Shown here piece by piece: positions 8,694-17,567 of a DNA stretch of 64,000 nucleotides. The DNA is from Bacillus infantis (lineage in GTDB: Bacteria > Bacillota > Bacilli > Bacillales > Cytobacillaceae), in contig NZ_JAIVAP010000015.1 in assembly GCF_020171945.1 (NCBI RefSeq), positions 46,489 to 110,488 on the forward strand, read 5' to 3'. Position numbers and translations under genes: made by a program. How positions within the stretch are numbered: position 1 is the stretch's first letter; every line of letters begins with the position of its first letter. A model generated the notes under the pieces. It was not told the origin of the DNA. It did no database searches and worked only from the letters and a program-made list of their open reading frames with translations.

Positions 8694-9023
8694 TTATGAA
8701 GCCGGCGTATAACCGTAATCCTCCATTTTAGCGAAAATGGTTTTCAGCTTCGGATTGCCCTCGCCGACCACCTCACCGCCGATTAGAACGACCGGATAGA
8801 ACATATCCTCCTCAATCACTCTAAGCGCAAAGTCCCTCTTTTCCTCATCATCAGGAGGATTATGGATATCCACATACACGATGGAAAAAGGCTGATCTGC
8901 GAATTTCCGGCTGACCGCAGCCTCCAGCCATTCATAAGTTTCCTTAGATGATGGCAGATTTACACAGCTGGGACATAATTGCTCTGCCCCGTAAACAATG
9001 ATTTCAACTGACTTCCTGTCCAT
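8694..9023 (-). CDS. yuzD: YuzD family (DUF1462) protein
   Basis: A 109-residue protein with a thioredoxin-like look: a beta-strand then CPSC at about residues 17-20 (YGAEQLCPSCVNLPS), and a later VVLIGG strand. The family is uncharacterised and resembles disulfide or glutaredoxin-like proteins. ATG at 9023 has AAGGGG eight bases upstream; the GTG at 9032 overlaps the site. It is divergent from yutI, as in B. subtilis. Confidence 0.85.
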   Translation of the reverse strand: MDRKSVEIIVYGAEQLCPSCVNLPSSKETYEWLEAAVSRKFADQPFSIVYVDIHNPPDDEEKRDFALRVIEEDMFYPVVLIGGEVVGEGNPKLKTIFAKMEDYGYTPAS

Positions 9024-9170
9024 TTTTCCCACCCCTTTATGTCTATTTTACCTGATGGAAGATTAATAATCATGTAGAAAAAAATTAACGATTATTGGAT
9101 TTAAGGATTGGGGAATAGATTTTTAGCTCGACAGTGATTATAATAAGTAGTAGGAAAGGAGTCGATTTTA

Positions 9171-9404
9171 ATGGAACAAGATATCATATCAGATGTTCAG
9201 GAAGTATTAGATAAATTGCGTCCGTTTCTTCTTCGCGATGGAGGAGACTGTGAATTGGTTGATGTAGAAGATGGCATCGTTAAGCTTCGTTTGCTTGGAG
9301 CGTGCGGCAGCTGCCCTAGTTCAACCATTACTTTAAAAGCAGGGATTGAACGTGCCCTTTTAGAAGAAGTTCCTGGAGTTGTAGAAGTAGAACAGGTATT
9401 CTAA
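9171..9404 (+). CDS. yutI: NifU-like C-terminal domain protein (YutI)
   Basis: Small Fe-S scaffold or carrier protein of the Nfu type, 77 residues. The cluster-binding pair is C45 and C48 in GACGSCPSS, after the conserved [11 protein letters not shown] segment (about 16-26). It would receive or hold Fe-S clusters in the cytosol together with SufU/SufBCD and YutM. ATG at 9171 follows AGGAAAGGAG. It is a single-gene unit ending in a strong terminator. Confidence 0.93.
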   Translation: MEQDIISDVQEVLDKLRPFLLRDGGDCELVDVEDGIVKLRLLGACGSCPSSTITLKAGIERALLEEVPGVVEVEQVF

Positions 9405-9418
9405 GAAATTCCAATAAT

Positions 9419-9453
9419 AAAGCGATCACGCCTGCGGCGGATCGCTTTTTTTT
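9419..9453 (+). terminator. Terminator of yutI
   Basis: Stem AAAGCGATC/GATCGCTTT continued by an inner CGCC/GGCG pairing with one unpaired A, then eight T residues. Confidence 0.9.
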
Positions 9454-9481
9454 ATGGAATCGGATGACGCCTCTGCTTATA

Positions 9482-10384
9482 TTACCGGCCGGAAACTGCA
9501 TGCCTGGATACTGTACTGCCCTTTTGATCAATGGCTAAGCGAAGCACGTCCATCTGCGGCAGCATCCTGCTGAGTCCTTCAGCAGCTTCATCTCCCTTTT
9601 CAGGAGAGCAGAAGCAGACCACTGCAGGCCCCGCTCCGCTCAGGGCGGTTCCGAAGACGCCAAGAGCTGTTGCTTTCTGTTCGATCATGGCAAGATGGGG
9701 AACAATCTTTCTTCTGTAGGGCTGGTGATACTGATCTTTATGCATCATCCTCCCCGCCAGCTCATAATCTCCCTGAAGAAGAGCGGCAATGAGGAGATTG
9801 GCTGCAGCACCGGCCTGGACCGACTCTTGATGGGTCAAGCTTGCCGGCAGGGCACCCCTCGATTCTTTTGTCAGCAGCTCCTCCTGGGGAACGGCTGCCA
9901 GCACCTCAAAGGCAAGGTCATGGAAAGCGGCTGCCAGCACCTCTTCACCCGCTTGATAGCCAATCACCAGCCCGCCAAAGAGGGAGGCGCCTACATTGTC
10001 CGGATGCCCCTCCATACGGGCTGCGAGGGACAGCTTTTCATGCCGGGAAAGCTCTAAGGCGCATAATGAATCAGCCAGCTCGATTCCGGCGACAATCGCT
10101 GCTCCGCTCGAGCCAAGACCCCTTGCCAGGGGGATCTCGCTTTTTACCCTTAAAATACAGGGCGGGAGATCCGCAGAATAATATTCGGCTGCCATCTTTG
10201 CAGCCTGGACGATCAAATGCCTGCCGTCCCCAGGCAAGCCCTCCAGGCAGCTGCTTTCCGGCACAACCTCCCATTGGCCGGCACGCTCCGCTTCGACCGT
10301 CAAATATAAACTCAGTGCAAGGCCGACAGAATCAAAGCCAGGCCCAAGATTGGCCGTACTTGCCGGCACAGTGATGGTAAGCAT
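9482..10384 (-). CDS. thrB: Homoserine kinase
   Basis: Phosphorylates homoserine with ATP in threonine synthesis. It is a GHMP kinase: the glycine-rich phosphate loop PLARGLGSSGAA lies at about residues 85-96, the N-terminal substrate motif STANLGPGFDSVG is at about 9-21, and the C-terminal GTALSGAGP motif is present. I set the start at ATG 10384 because GGAGG lies five bases upstream. An ATG at 10399 overlaps the thrC stop (ATGA) and remains possible. Length is 300 residues. It is the last gene of hom-thrC-thrB. Confidence 0.95.
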   Translation of the reverse strand: MLTITVPASTANLGPGFDSVGLALSLYLTVEAERAGQWEVVPESSCLEGLPGDGRHLIVQAAKMAAEYYSADLPPCILRVKSEIPLARGLGSSGAAIVAGIELADSLCALELSRHEKLSLAARMEGHPDNVGASLFGGLVIGYQAGEEVLAAAFHDLAFEVLAAVPQEELLTKESRGALPASLTHQESVQAGAAANLLIAALLQGDYELAGRMMHKDQYHQPYRRKIVPHLAMIEQKATALGVFGTALSGAGPAVVCFCSPEKGDEAAEGLSRMLPQMDVLRLAIDQKGSTVSRHAVSGR

Positions 10385-10395
10385 CTCTCCCTCCA

Positions 10396-11457
10396 TCATG
10401 TATGCACGGCTCCCCTGATATGGCCGGCGACCGCTTCAAGCTCGTTCGGCAGAAGGACCGGTTTCACAAGGCTTGTATCGATTGCTGTGTTCGGATCTTT
10501 CAGCCCGTTCCCAGTCAGGACTGCAACAACTCTGCTCCCATGCGGTATTTCCCCCTGGCGCAGCTTTTTATAGATGCCAGCAAGCGATGCACAGGATGCC
10601 GGCTCTGCAAATATGCCCTCTGAAGCTGCAAGCTTTCGGTATGCCCCAAGGATCTCTGTATCGCTGACCTCATCGATTTTCCCTTCTGACTCGTTCCTCG
10701 CATCCACGGCAAGCTGCCAGCTTGCAGGGTTTCCGATCCTGATGGCGGTAGCGATCGTTTCGGGCTCTGCAAAGACTCTGTCATGGACAATGGCTGCCGC
10801 CCCTTCTGCCTCAAAGCCAAACATCCGGGGAAGGCCAGTCTGTTTTGCACGGCTGTACTCTTTAAAGCCTTTCCAGTAGGCGCTGATATTGCCGGCATTT
10901 CCTACAGGGATTGCGAGAATGTCAGGCGCACTTCCAAGCTGGTCGCAAATTTCGAAGGCAGCCGTTTTCTGCCCTTCCAGCCTGTATGGATTAACAGAAT
11001 TCACAAGAGTGACCGGCTCCGTTTCGCTGATGCTGCGCACCATGGCAAGCGCCTCGTCAAAATTGCCTTCAATCGAAATGATCTCGGCACCGTACATGAT
11101 TGCCTGAGCAAGCTTACCCATGGCAATCTTGCCTTCAGGAATGACGACAATGCATCTCATGCCGGCCCTTGCCGCATATGCCGCTGCTGCGGCAGATGTA
11201 TTCCCTGTCGATGCACAAATGACCGTACTGCTGCCGGCTTCCTTTGCTTTGGCAACAGCCATGACCATGCCTCGGTCCTTGAATGAGCCCGTCGGATTGC
11301 TGCCCTCCGTTTTCACATACAGATCGATTCCCCATTCCTGGGATATCCTGTTCAGCTTGATAAGCGGTGTATTGCCTTCATTTAGGGAGAGCATGGGTGT
11401 TTCATCATTGACCGGCAGATATTCCTTGTAGGCAGACAAAAGTCCTTCCCATCGCAT
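10396..11457 (-). CDS. thrC: Threonine synthase
   Basis: PLP enzyme converting O-phosphohomoserine to threonine. The cofactor lysine is K60 in [12 protein letters not shown], and the glycine-rich phosphate-binding loop PVGNAGNIS is near residue 190. At 353 residues it is the short Bacillus-type enzyme. Its ATG overlaps the hom stop codon as TGATG, so translation is probably coupled. It is the middle gene of the threonine operon. Confidence 0.96.
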   Translation of the reverse strand: MRWEGLLSAYKEYLPVNDETPMLSLNEGNTPLIKLNRISQEWGIDLYVKTEGSNPTGSFKDRGMVMAVAKAKEAGSSTVICASTGNTSAAAAAYAARAGMRCIVVIPEGKIAMGKLAQAIMYGAEIISIEGNFDEALAMVRSISETEPVTLVNSVNPYRLEGQKTAAFEICDQLGSAPDILAIPVGNAGNISAYWKGFKEYSRAKQTGLPRMFGFEAEGAAAIVHDRVFAEPETIATAIRIGNPASWQLAVDARNESEGKIDEVSDTEILGAYRKLAASEGIFAEPASCASLAGIYKKLRQGEIPHGSRVVAVLTGNGLKDPNTAIDTSLVKPVLLPNELEAVAGHIRGAVHT

Positions 11458-12752
11458 CAGCTTCCACTCCCCTCTACTCTGTATGAGCTCTCAATCGTTT
11501 TAACAGCAGGCAGATCCTCTAAGCTGGACAGGATGTCCTCATAATCCTTCAAAGAAGATTGATGGGTGACGAGGACAATTTCGGCCAGCCCCTTTTCTTC
11601 CACAGGCAGCTGGAGTATTTTTTCAAGACTGACGGAATGCTTGGAAAAAATCGATGTCAATTCACCGAAGACACCGACTTCATCTTTGACATGAAGCCGC
11701 AGGAAGTATTTAGAGTAAATCTCGGACGGATCTTTAAGCTTTTTCGGATACTGCGGACTGACAGCGCTCTTCCCGTTCACGCCAAGCCTCAGATTTTTCA
11801 TGACACCGACAAGGTCCGATACAACTGCTGTAGCAGTCGGCAGGCTGCCTGCACCCGGGCCGTAAAACATCGTTTCGCCAACCGCTTCTCCATATACATA
11901 AATCGCATTATACTCATTATTCACCCCGGCAAGCGGATGGGATTCTGCCAAAAGCGCCGGCTGCACGCTGACCTCCACCTTCTCCCCTTCACGGTGGGCA
12001 ATGCCGATCAGCTTCATCGTATAGCCCAGCTGCTTCCCGTACTGAAGATCCTCTTCCGTTACATGGGTGATGCCTTTTACTTTCACATCATCCAGATCAA
12101 CTTTCATCGAGAAGCCGAGTGTGGCCAGGATCGCCATTTTCCTTGCAGCATCCAGCCCCTCCACATCTGAGGTCGGGTCGCTTTCGGCATAACCCAGCTC
12201 CTGGGCTTCTTTCAGCACATCTTCATAGGCGCTGCCATCCTGGCTCATCTTCGTTAAAATAAAATTGGTTGTCCCATTAACGATGCCTATCATTTTGGTG
12301 ATCCGGTCAGAGGCCAGACCGTCTGCAAGGCCTCTTAGAATAGGGATGCCTCCGGCTACGCTCGCTTCATAAAACAAATCGCAGCCATTTTCTGACGCGG
12401 CAGTCAAAAGCTCTGAACCATACAGCGCCATTAAATCCTTATTGGCTGTCACGATATGCTTTTTGTTCGCGAGCGCCTTAAGGAGATGCTTCCTTGTATC
12501 CTCAATCCCCCCCATGACCTCAATGATAATATCGATATCCGGATCATTAATGATTTCCTCCGGGCTTCCTGTGAGCAGAGAAGCTTCAATATCCACTTCG
12601 CGCTGCTTATTCAGATCCTGCACCAGCACTTTTTTTACCTCAACCGGACAGCCTACCTGATGCATCAGCTTATCCTGGTGATTTTTAATGATTTTCACAA
12701 CACCCGATCCAACAGTCCCCAATCCTAACAATCCAACTGAAATAGCTTCCAC
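11457..12752 (-). CDS. hom: Homoserine dehydrogenase
   Basis: Reduces aspartate semialdehyde to homoserine with NAD(P)H, at the branch to threonine and methionine. The NAD(P)-binding [11 protein letters not shown] lies at about residues 7-17. The catalytic domain includes the [12 protein letters not shown] motif near 170, and a C-terminal ACT domain (about 350-425) is expected to sense threonine. Start is GTG at 12752 with GAGGGGG upstream, giving 431 residues; the open frame continues to 12791 without a site. It is the first gene of hom-thrC-thrB, behind a clear promoter at 12811-12839. No T-box or riboswitch is visible. Confidence 0.95.
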   Translation of the reverse strand: MEAISVGLLGLGTVGSGVVKIIKNHQDKLMHQVGCPVEVKKVLVQDLNKQREVDIEASLLTGSPEEIINDPDIDIIIEVMGGIEDTRKHLLKALANKKHIVTANKDLMALYGSELLTAASENGCDLFYEASVAGGIPILRGLADGLASDRITKMIGIVNGTTNFILTKMSQDGSAYEDVLKEAQELGYAESDPTSDVEGLDAARKMAILATLGFSMKVDLDDVKVKGITHVTEEDLQYGKQLGYTMKLIGIAHREGEKVEVSVQPALLAESHPLAGVNNEYNAIYVYGEAVGETMFYGPGAGSLPTATAVVSDLVGVMKNLRLGVNGKSAVSPQYPKKLKDPSEIYSKYFLRLHVKDEVGVFGELTSIFSKHSVSLEKILQLPVEEKGLAEIVLVTHQSSLKDYEDILSSLEDLPAVKTIESSYRVEGSGS

Positions 12753-12810
12753 TCTATATCCCCCTCGCCGTTGTTCTTTTAAGGTGTACATTTGTATTTA
12801 TATAGTAGAC

Positions 12811-12839
12811 ATTATAGAATTTGGCAGATAATTTTACAA
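12811..12839 (-). promoter_or_regulatory. Promoter of hom-thrC-thrB
   Basis: Minus-strand TTGTAA, 17-base spacer, TATAAT: four of six and six of six matches to sigma-A, about 60 bases before the hom start. Confidence 0.75.
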
Positions 12840-13017
12840 TAGTAAATATTCAGAATTATTTTTGTGGAATCGCTTACTGTATTGGGGGAGTATGTATTGG
12901 CAGGTTTTAAATTTTTTCTGTTTAGGGATAAAGAGGCGGCCAGGGTCGCCTTATTAATATGTTTAGTGGAGTTAGTATACATGAACAGAACATCCTGATA
13001 GGATGTTGATCCTGCCT

Positions 13018-13510
13018 GGGATACATGACATGTGGGTTTTTCTCTCTGTTATATACTAGGGGCTTTTACGGGATACATGACATATGCGTTTTTCTCTCTG
13101 TCATGTACTCAGGGGCTCTTACGGGATACATCACACATGCGTTTTTCGTTCGGTCATGTATCCAGTGACTCTTCCGGGATACATCACACATGCGTTTTTC
13201 CCTCTGTCATGTATCCAGTGACTCTTACGGGATACATCACACATGCGTTTTTCTCTCTGTCATGTACTCAGTGGCTCTTACGGGATACATGACATATGCA
13301 TTTTTCGCTCGGTCATGTATCCAGGGGCTCTTACGGGATACATCACACATGCGTTTTTCGTTCGGTCATGTACTCAGGGGCTTTTCCGGGATACACGACA
13401 CATGCGTTTTTCTCTCTGTCATGTGCTCAGTAGCTCTTCCGGGGTACATAACACATGCATTTTTCTCTCTGTCATGTACTCAGGGGCTCTTCTGGGATAC
13501 ACGACATTCA
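13018..13510. repeat. 53-bp tandem repeat, about nine and a half copies
   Basis: Units beginning GGGATACA start at 13018, 13070, 13123, 13176, 13229, 13282, 13335, 13388, 13441 and 13494: one step of 52, then all 53. Each unit carries an inverted pair around GCGTTTTTC. In copy 2 it is perfect, TACATGACA and TGTCATGTA with a 16-base spacer; in several copies one base of the left arm differs (TACATCACA). Units differ by a few substitutions. Because 53 is not a multiple of three, plus-strand reading frames run through it in all frames; they lack ribosome binding sites and are artefacts. The preceding 180 bases after the hom promoter hold no gene. Confidence 0.95.
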
Positions 13511-13611
13511 GAATCCAAGCCTGTCCTTTACTCCTGAAACTCCTTTGGATAACCAGCCTGCCTCTCCGCCAAAGCACTATCCCCAGCCATAAGCCGCCCC
13601 TCTCTACACTA

Positions 13612-13640
13612 AACAAAAGGCCCGGCAAAATGCCGGGCCC
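13612..13640 (-). terminator. Terminator of the hydroxyacid dehydrogenase gene
   Basis: A perfect 8-bp stem GGCCCGGC/GCCGGGCC with a 5-base loop, followed on the minus strand by TTTTGTTT. Confidence 0.9.
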
Positions 13641-13651
13641 TCATCCAATAT

Positions 13652-14617
13652 TTACATATGTACTGCCGTTTTTGCCTGCTTGCCTGATAAAACAAGATCG
13701 ATGTTTTCGGCACAAAGCCTTGCCATCTCCATTCTTGTTTCCGTGCTGGAGCTGCCGATATGCGGAAGGGCGACAACATTCGGCAGGCTGAGGAGAGGAT
13801 GGTCCTTTCCAATCGGTTCTTTTACAAAGACGTCAAGTCCGGCTCCGCTGATTTCCCCATCAGCAAGGGCACGGTAAAGCGCCTCTTCATCCACAATGGC
13901 GCCGCGGCCTGCATTAATGAAAATCGCGGAATTCTTCATTCTGCGGAAGGCCTCTTCAGTGAAAAGATTTTTCGTCGAGTCATTCAGCGGTGCAAGGCAA
14001 ACAACATAATCCGACTGTTCGCACAGCTCCTCGAATGAAACGTAGACAGCACCGAGACTTTCTTCCGCCTCCGGCCTTCTTGACCTGTTATGGTAAAGGA
14101 TGTTCATGTCAAAGCCTTTTGCCCGCTTTGCCACAGCTTGGCCGATATTCCCCATTCCAACAATCCCGATGGTTTTATGATGGATATCCTGGCCTGCAAG
14201 AAGGAGCGGACTCCAGCTCTTCCATTTCCCTTCTTTCACATATTCAGCGCTTTCCGTGATCCTCCGGGCAGCCGCCATTAATAAAGCAAACGTCAGATCG
14301 GCTGTAGTATCCGTAAGGACATCAGGGGTGTTCGCCACAGTGATCCCTTTTTCCGCTGCAGCCTTCACATCAATATTGTCATAACCGACTGCAAGGTTGG
14401 CTACAACCTTCAATCGGTGCGCTTCCGCCAGTAAATCACCATCTATGGAATCTGAAAGCATCGTTAGGAGTGCTGATGCCTCTTTAGCCTTTTCCCCGAG
14501 GACTTCAGCAGGGACAGGTATATCTTCCTTATCCCACATCTCCACACGATAATGTTCTTTTAAGCCGGCAATCGTTTCTTCCGGCAGCTTTCTTGTAATA
14601 TACACTCTATCCTTCAT
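13652..14617 (-). CDS. D-isomer-specific 2-hydroxyacid dehydrogenase (glyoxylate/hydroxypyruvate reductase-like)
   Basis: NAD(P)H-dependent reductase of 2-keto acids such as glyoxylate or hydroxypyruvate; the exact substrate is not readable. The Rossmann motif GMGNIGQAVA lies near residue 154. The catalytic set is complete: Arg in NAGRGAIVD, Glu in VKEPIG and His in LPHIGSSS. Length is 321 residues, typical of the GyaR/GhrB group. ATG at 14617 has GGGAGG about ten bases upstream. It is a single-gene unit between the 53-bp array and yutH. Confidence 0.9.
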   Translation of the reverse strand: MKDRVYITRKLPEETIAGLKEHYRVEMWDKEDIPVPAEVLGEKAKEASALLTMLSDSIDGDLLAEAHRLKVVANLAVGYDNIDVKAAAEKGITVANTPDVLTDTTADLTFALLMAAARRITESAEYVKEGKWKSWSPLLLAGQDIHHKTIGIVGMGNIGQAVAKRAKGFDMNILYHNRSRRPEAEESLGAVYVSFEELCEQSDYVVCLAPLNDSTKNLFTEEAFRRMKNSAIFINAGRGAIVDEEALYRALADGEISGAGLDVFVKEPIGKDHPLLSLPNVVALPHIGSSSTETRMEMARLCAENIDLVLSGKQAKTAVHM

Positions 14618-14725
14618 CAATTATGAGCCTCCCAGCAGTTGCCATAAAAATTCGTTACCTCCTCATTATAAAAGGAAGAAATGGCAATTCAAAGGAAAAG
14701 CCCTTTCACAGCCCGGCTGAGTCCT

Positions 14726-15733
14726 CTATCGTTTCAGCCAGTCTACAGGAGGAAGTTTCAGCTTGGCAGCAGGAACTTCTGCCATCTCAAAGAATTTTCC
14801 AAGAAATTCTTCATGGTCGCCTGTATGCTGCAGGAAACGGCCCAGCTGCTCTTCTGATAGATGCCTTTGATGCTCTGTCGGATTCCCATAATAATTCTCG
14901 ATGCATTCAAAATAGTGAAGCGGGAACAGGAGGCGTGCATACAGCAGCCGCCATGAAAAAGAAGTCAGAGGCTCCACTGTCTGATACTCCTTCAGGTACT
15001 GGGAAAGCCCTGGCTGGTATGTTTTAATGTTCCGGAAGTACCTTTCCCTCGACCATTCTGCCAGATCGCGGCTTGCATGATCAAATACCCAATCAAACGG
15101 ACTTTTGATCAGATAGTCATTACTTCCCCATGTGGAGGAAACAAAGCGCTCGTGGCAGACAGTTCCGCTGTCCGCAGGCCCGGGCTCATCATCCAGCTCC
15201 GCATCGGCCAGATATTGGATGGAGTTTTCAGCAAGGCCCATATAGTAGGGAAATGTCTCCAGGAACATCCGGTCCAGTTCATGCTCCGGCTGCTGAAAAA
15301 GCATGCTATTCCAAACCTTCTCCATCTGATCAAGCCTCTTTTCCCAGAGCTGCTTCCACTGCCCGATCCTGCTTGTCCGTGTGATCGGTGAGGAAATAAG
15401 CCTGCCGCGATAATGGAATTTGGCAAGCTTCCTGCCTGACTGATAGCCTTTTCGCGGCTGGGCATTCGGGCACTTCAATACACAATAGCTCTTTTGCTCC
15501 CACACACTTGAATGCTTACCTTCGGATGTCTGCAGGAAAGTGCTTACCGTCTTATCGCCGGTTTGCTGCAGGTGACTGGCGATCAGGCTAAGCTCCGCCA
15601 GATCCTCTTCTTCCAGGCCAACCTCCATCGGAATATAAAGCTGGTTATCCTTTTTAAACGCTTCATGCAGACCGATCCTCAATTCTTCCTCCGCCTGTAT
15701 GCCAAAATGTTGCTTAAGCATTTGCCTGAGCAT
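14726..15733 (-). CDS. yutH: Spore coat-associated YutH (CotS/CotI kinase-like family)
   Basis: Member of the CotS/CotI/YutH group, which has an aminoglycoside-phosphotransferase-like kinase fold and associates with the spore coat in B. subtilis. The C-terminal lobe shows an APH-like FDWVFDHASRDLAEW segment near residue 225, where active kinases have Asp-Trp-Glu and Arg-Asp-Leu-Ala. A lone SGRKLAKFHYRG (about 99-110) precedes it. No glycine-rich loop is evident, so catalysis is uncertain. Length is 335 residues; the start has GAGGTG upstream. Divergent from yutG, as in B. subtilis. Confidence 0.88.
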   Translation of the reverse strand: MLRQMLKQHFGIQAEEELRIGLHEAFKKDNQLYIPMEVGLEEEDLAELSLIASHLQQTGDKTVSTFLQTSEGKHSSVWEQKSYCVLKCPNAQPRKGYQSGRKLAKFHYRGRLISSPITRTSRIGQWKQLWEKRLDQMEKVWNSMLFQQPEHELDRMFLETFPYYMGLAENSIQYLADAELDDEPGPADSGTVCHERFVSSTWGSNDYLIKSPFDWVFDHASRDLAEWSRERYFRNIKTYQPGLSQYLKEYQTVEPLTSFSWRLLYARLLFPLHYFECIENYYGNPTEHQRHLSEEQLGRFLQHTGDHEEFLGKFFEMAEVPAAKLKLPPVDWLKR

Positions 15734-15931
15734 AGAAACACCTCTTCATTCGCTAAGTGGCTTATACCTCATTTATATGTGCCCGCCGCTAAAACTTGTT
15801 TGTTTCTTGCATAACACATGCCTTCCGGGAAAAAATGAAGTAGACAGGCCAGAGGAGCCGCATGTCCTGTTTAGGTATATTTGCGGCTGTACCGGTATAT
15901 ACATTAGAAAAAACAAGAAAAGGTGAGGCAA

Positions 15932-16438
15932 ATGTCTGAAGAACAAAAAGAAGTTGTTGACCTGACAGAACAGACAGCGCGCAGATGGCTGCTTGAAAGA
16001 GGGGTAACCATACAGGATATCGCAGATTTAGTTTTCTTTCTTCAGGAAAAGTACCACCCGAATCTTGATATGAAGGACTGCCTTCACAATGTGGAGCGCG
16101 TCCTGTCCAAAAGGGAAGTCCAAAACGCCATCCTGACCGGGATCCAGCTTGACATGCTCGGCGAAAAGGGAATGCTTGACCAGCCTCTCCAAAAAATCAT
16201 TGAAACCGATGAAAGCCTCTACGGCGTCGACGAAGTACTCGCTTTCTCAATCGTCAATGTCTATGGCAGCATCGGCTTTACCAACTATGGATATATCGAT
16301 AAACTGAAGCCCGGCATCCTGAAAGACTTAAACGATAAATCCTCCGGCAAATGCCACACCTTCCTCGATGACATCGTTGGCGCCATCGCAGCCGCCGCCT
16401 CCAGCCGCCTGGCCCATGGTGCTGCAAAGGTGGAATAG
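15932..16438 (+). CDS. yutG: YutG, PgpA-like protein
   Basis: Related to phosphatidylglycerophosphatase A, which removes phosphate from PGP in phospholipid synthesis, although direct activity of YutG is not established. Residues about 85-168 carry the family pattern: an acidic ETDESLYGVDEV segment, GSIGFTNYGYIDK, then FLDDIVGAIAAA. Unlike E. coli PgpA there is no clear multi-pass membrane character. ATG at 15932 has AAGGTGAGG upstream; GTG at 15923 overlaps that site. Length is 168 residues. Confidence 0.85.
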   Translation: MSEEQKEVVDLTEQTARRWLLERGVTIQDIADLVFFLQEKYHPNLDMKDCLHNVERVLSKREVQNAILTGIQLDMLGEKGMLDQPLQKIIETDESLYGVDEVLAFSIVNVYGSIGFTNYGYIDKLKPGILKDLNDKSSGKCHTFLDDIVGAIAAAASSRLAHGAAKVE

Positions 16439-16450
16439 AATAGAAGACAA

Positions 16451-16486
16451 GAAAACACAGCCTTCTGTTGGAGGCTGTGTTTTCTT
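16451..16486 (+). terminator. Terminator of yutG
   Basis: A perfect 13-bp stem GAAAACACAGCCT/AGGCTGTGTTTTC with an 8-base loop. Confidence 0.88.
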
Positions 16487-16572
16487 ATGTACAATCCCCA
16501 TAACAAAACAGAGAGACTTCAAAAAACTCTGCGTTTTTTAAAGAGAAATTTGCCCAAAAATTTATGAAAACC

Positions 16573-16699
16573 CTGTTGATTGGAGTGCAAGGCACGCAGA
16601 CTCCTGCGGGAAATAGCGGAAATGTTGAGACCCCGCAGCGCGACAGGAGGCTCAGCGCCGCCCCGCGGAAAGCGCAGTGCCTGGAACGCAAATCAACAG
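16573..16699. repeat. Dispersed Bacillus-type intergenic repeat, copy 2
   Basis: A 127-bp GC-rich element bounded by a perfect 9-bp inverted pair, CTGTTGATT at 16573-16581 and AATCAACAG at 16691-16699. It is homologous to 8494-8624. Internal complementary blocks (CTCCTGCGGG, CCCCGCAG, CCCCGCGG) allow strong folding. No gene; crossing reading frames lack start signals. Confidence 0.85.
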
Positions 16700-16801
16700 C
16701 CCCCATTTAGGCAGTGTTTTTACAATCCTGGAAAAATTGTACACAATAAAAATTCCATGCTACGATTTTAGATAGATAATTTAGAAACTGGAGGAGCAAA
16801 A

Positions 16802-17404
16802 ATGGATATTAAACCTCTGAAACAAGCCCTCAAACAAGGGCTCCAGCACGACCGGTTCTTCCTAGGAATAGACGGACTCAGCCGCTCAGGAAAAACCACA
16901 CTCGTCAATAGCCTGAAACAATGGCTGCAGACAGAAGGACATACCGCTATCATCTTTCATCTGGATGATTATATAGAAGACCGGAAAAAAAGATATAACA
17001 CAGGAAACGAGGAATGGTACGAATACTACACCCTTCAATGGGATGCAGAATACCTGAAGCAGGAACTATTTTCAAAGGTACATACAGTAAAAGAACTTAC
17101 CTTAAGAGTGTACGATGAACAAAAGGACAGCCATTTCCTTAAAAAGACCAGCATCCCCCAAAAATGCCTCATCATCATCGAAGGCGTTTTTCTGCAGCGT
17201 CCCGAATGGAAAAGCCATCTTGATTATATCGTTTACCTGGACTGTCCTAGAGAGGCAAGATTCAAACGCGAAAAAGAAGCCACCAGACAAAAAATGGACA
17301 AATTCAAGAACAGATACTGGAAGGCCGAAGATCATTATTTAGAAACTATCCAGCCTCTGAAAGGGGCAGACCTGGTCATCAGACAGCCCGTGCAGCCTGT
17401 TTAA
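16802..17404 (+). CDS. Uridine kinase-like P-loop kinase
   Basis: ATP-dependent small-molecule kinase of the uridine/phosphoribulokinase-like P-loop group, 200 residues. Walker A is GIDGLSRSGKTT at residues 22-33, followed by FHLDDYIEDRKKRY (about 56-69), the acidic substrate loop of uridine kinases, and IIIEGVFLQRPEW near 130. The substrate is uncertain: uridine kinase proper has other conserved features not checked here. GGAGGAG precedes the ATG. It stands alone between the dispersed repeat and its own terminator, and is not in the B. subtilis order I recall, so it may be an insertion. Confidence 0.82.
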   Translation: MDIKPLKQALKQGLQHDRFFLGIDGLSRSGKTTLVNSLKQWLQTEGHTAIIFHLDDYIEDRKKRYNTGNEEWYEYYTLQWDAEYLKQELFSKVHTVKELTLRVYDEQKDSHFLKKTSIPQKCLIIIEGVFLQRPEWKSHLDYIVYLDCPREARFKREKEATRQKMDKFKNRYWKAEDHYLETIQPLKGADLVIRQPVQPV

Positions 17405-17415
17405 ACTTACACACA

Positions 17416-17447
17416 AAAGCCTGATAGACTGTCTATCAGGCTTTGTC
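17416..17447 (+). terminator. Terminator of the P-loop kinase gene
   Basis: A perfect 13-bp stem AAAGCCTGATAGA/TCTATCAGGCTTT with a 3-base loop. Confidence 0.9.
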
Positions 17448-17567
17448 CAGAATGATTTCTCTAATTAATTCGGACAGTCACTGCCTTATATCCCAAATCG
17501 GAATCCAAGCTCTTTCGCTTTGCTGTTGTCTATTGTCCAGATATTAGGGGGAAGGCTGGTCCAAATC

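Noticed and set aside
8412..8712. ORFs of 87 and 93 residues over repeat copy 1
   Set aside because: Both strands are open only because of the GC-rich repeat; no start signals.
12753..12850. T-box or other amino-acid riboswitch before hom
   Set aside because: The leader is only about 55 bases and lacks T-box motifs and a terminator.
13018..13510. CRISPR array
   Set aside because: The whole 53-bp unit is conserved, so there are no unique spacers, and no cas genes are present.
13032..13791. Plus-strand proteins of 86, 115 and 182 residues
   Set aside because: They are translations of the 53-bp repeat in three registers, with no ribosome site, and the last runs over the antisense of the dehydrogenase gene.
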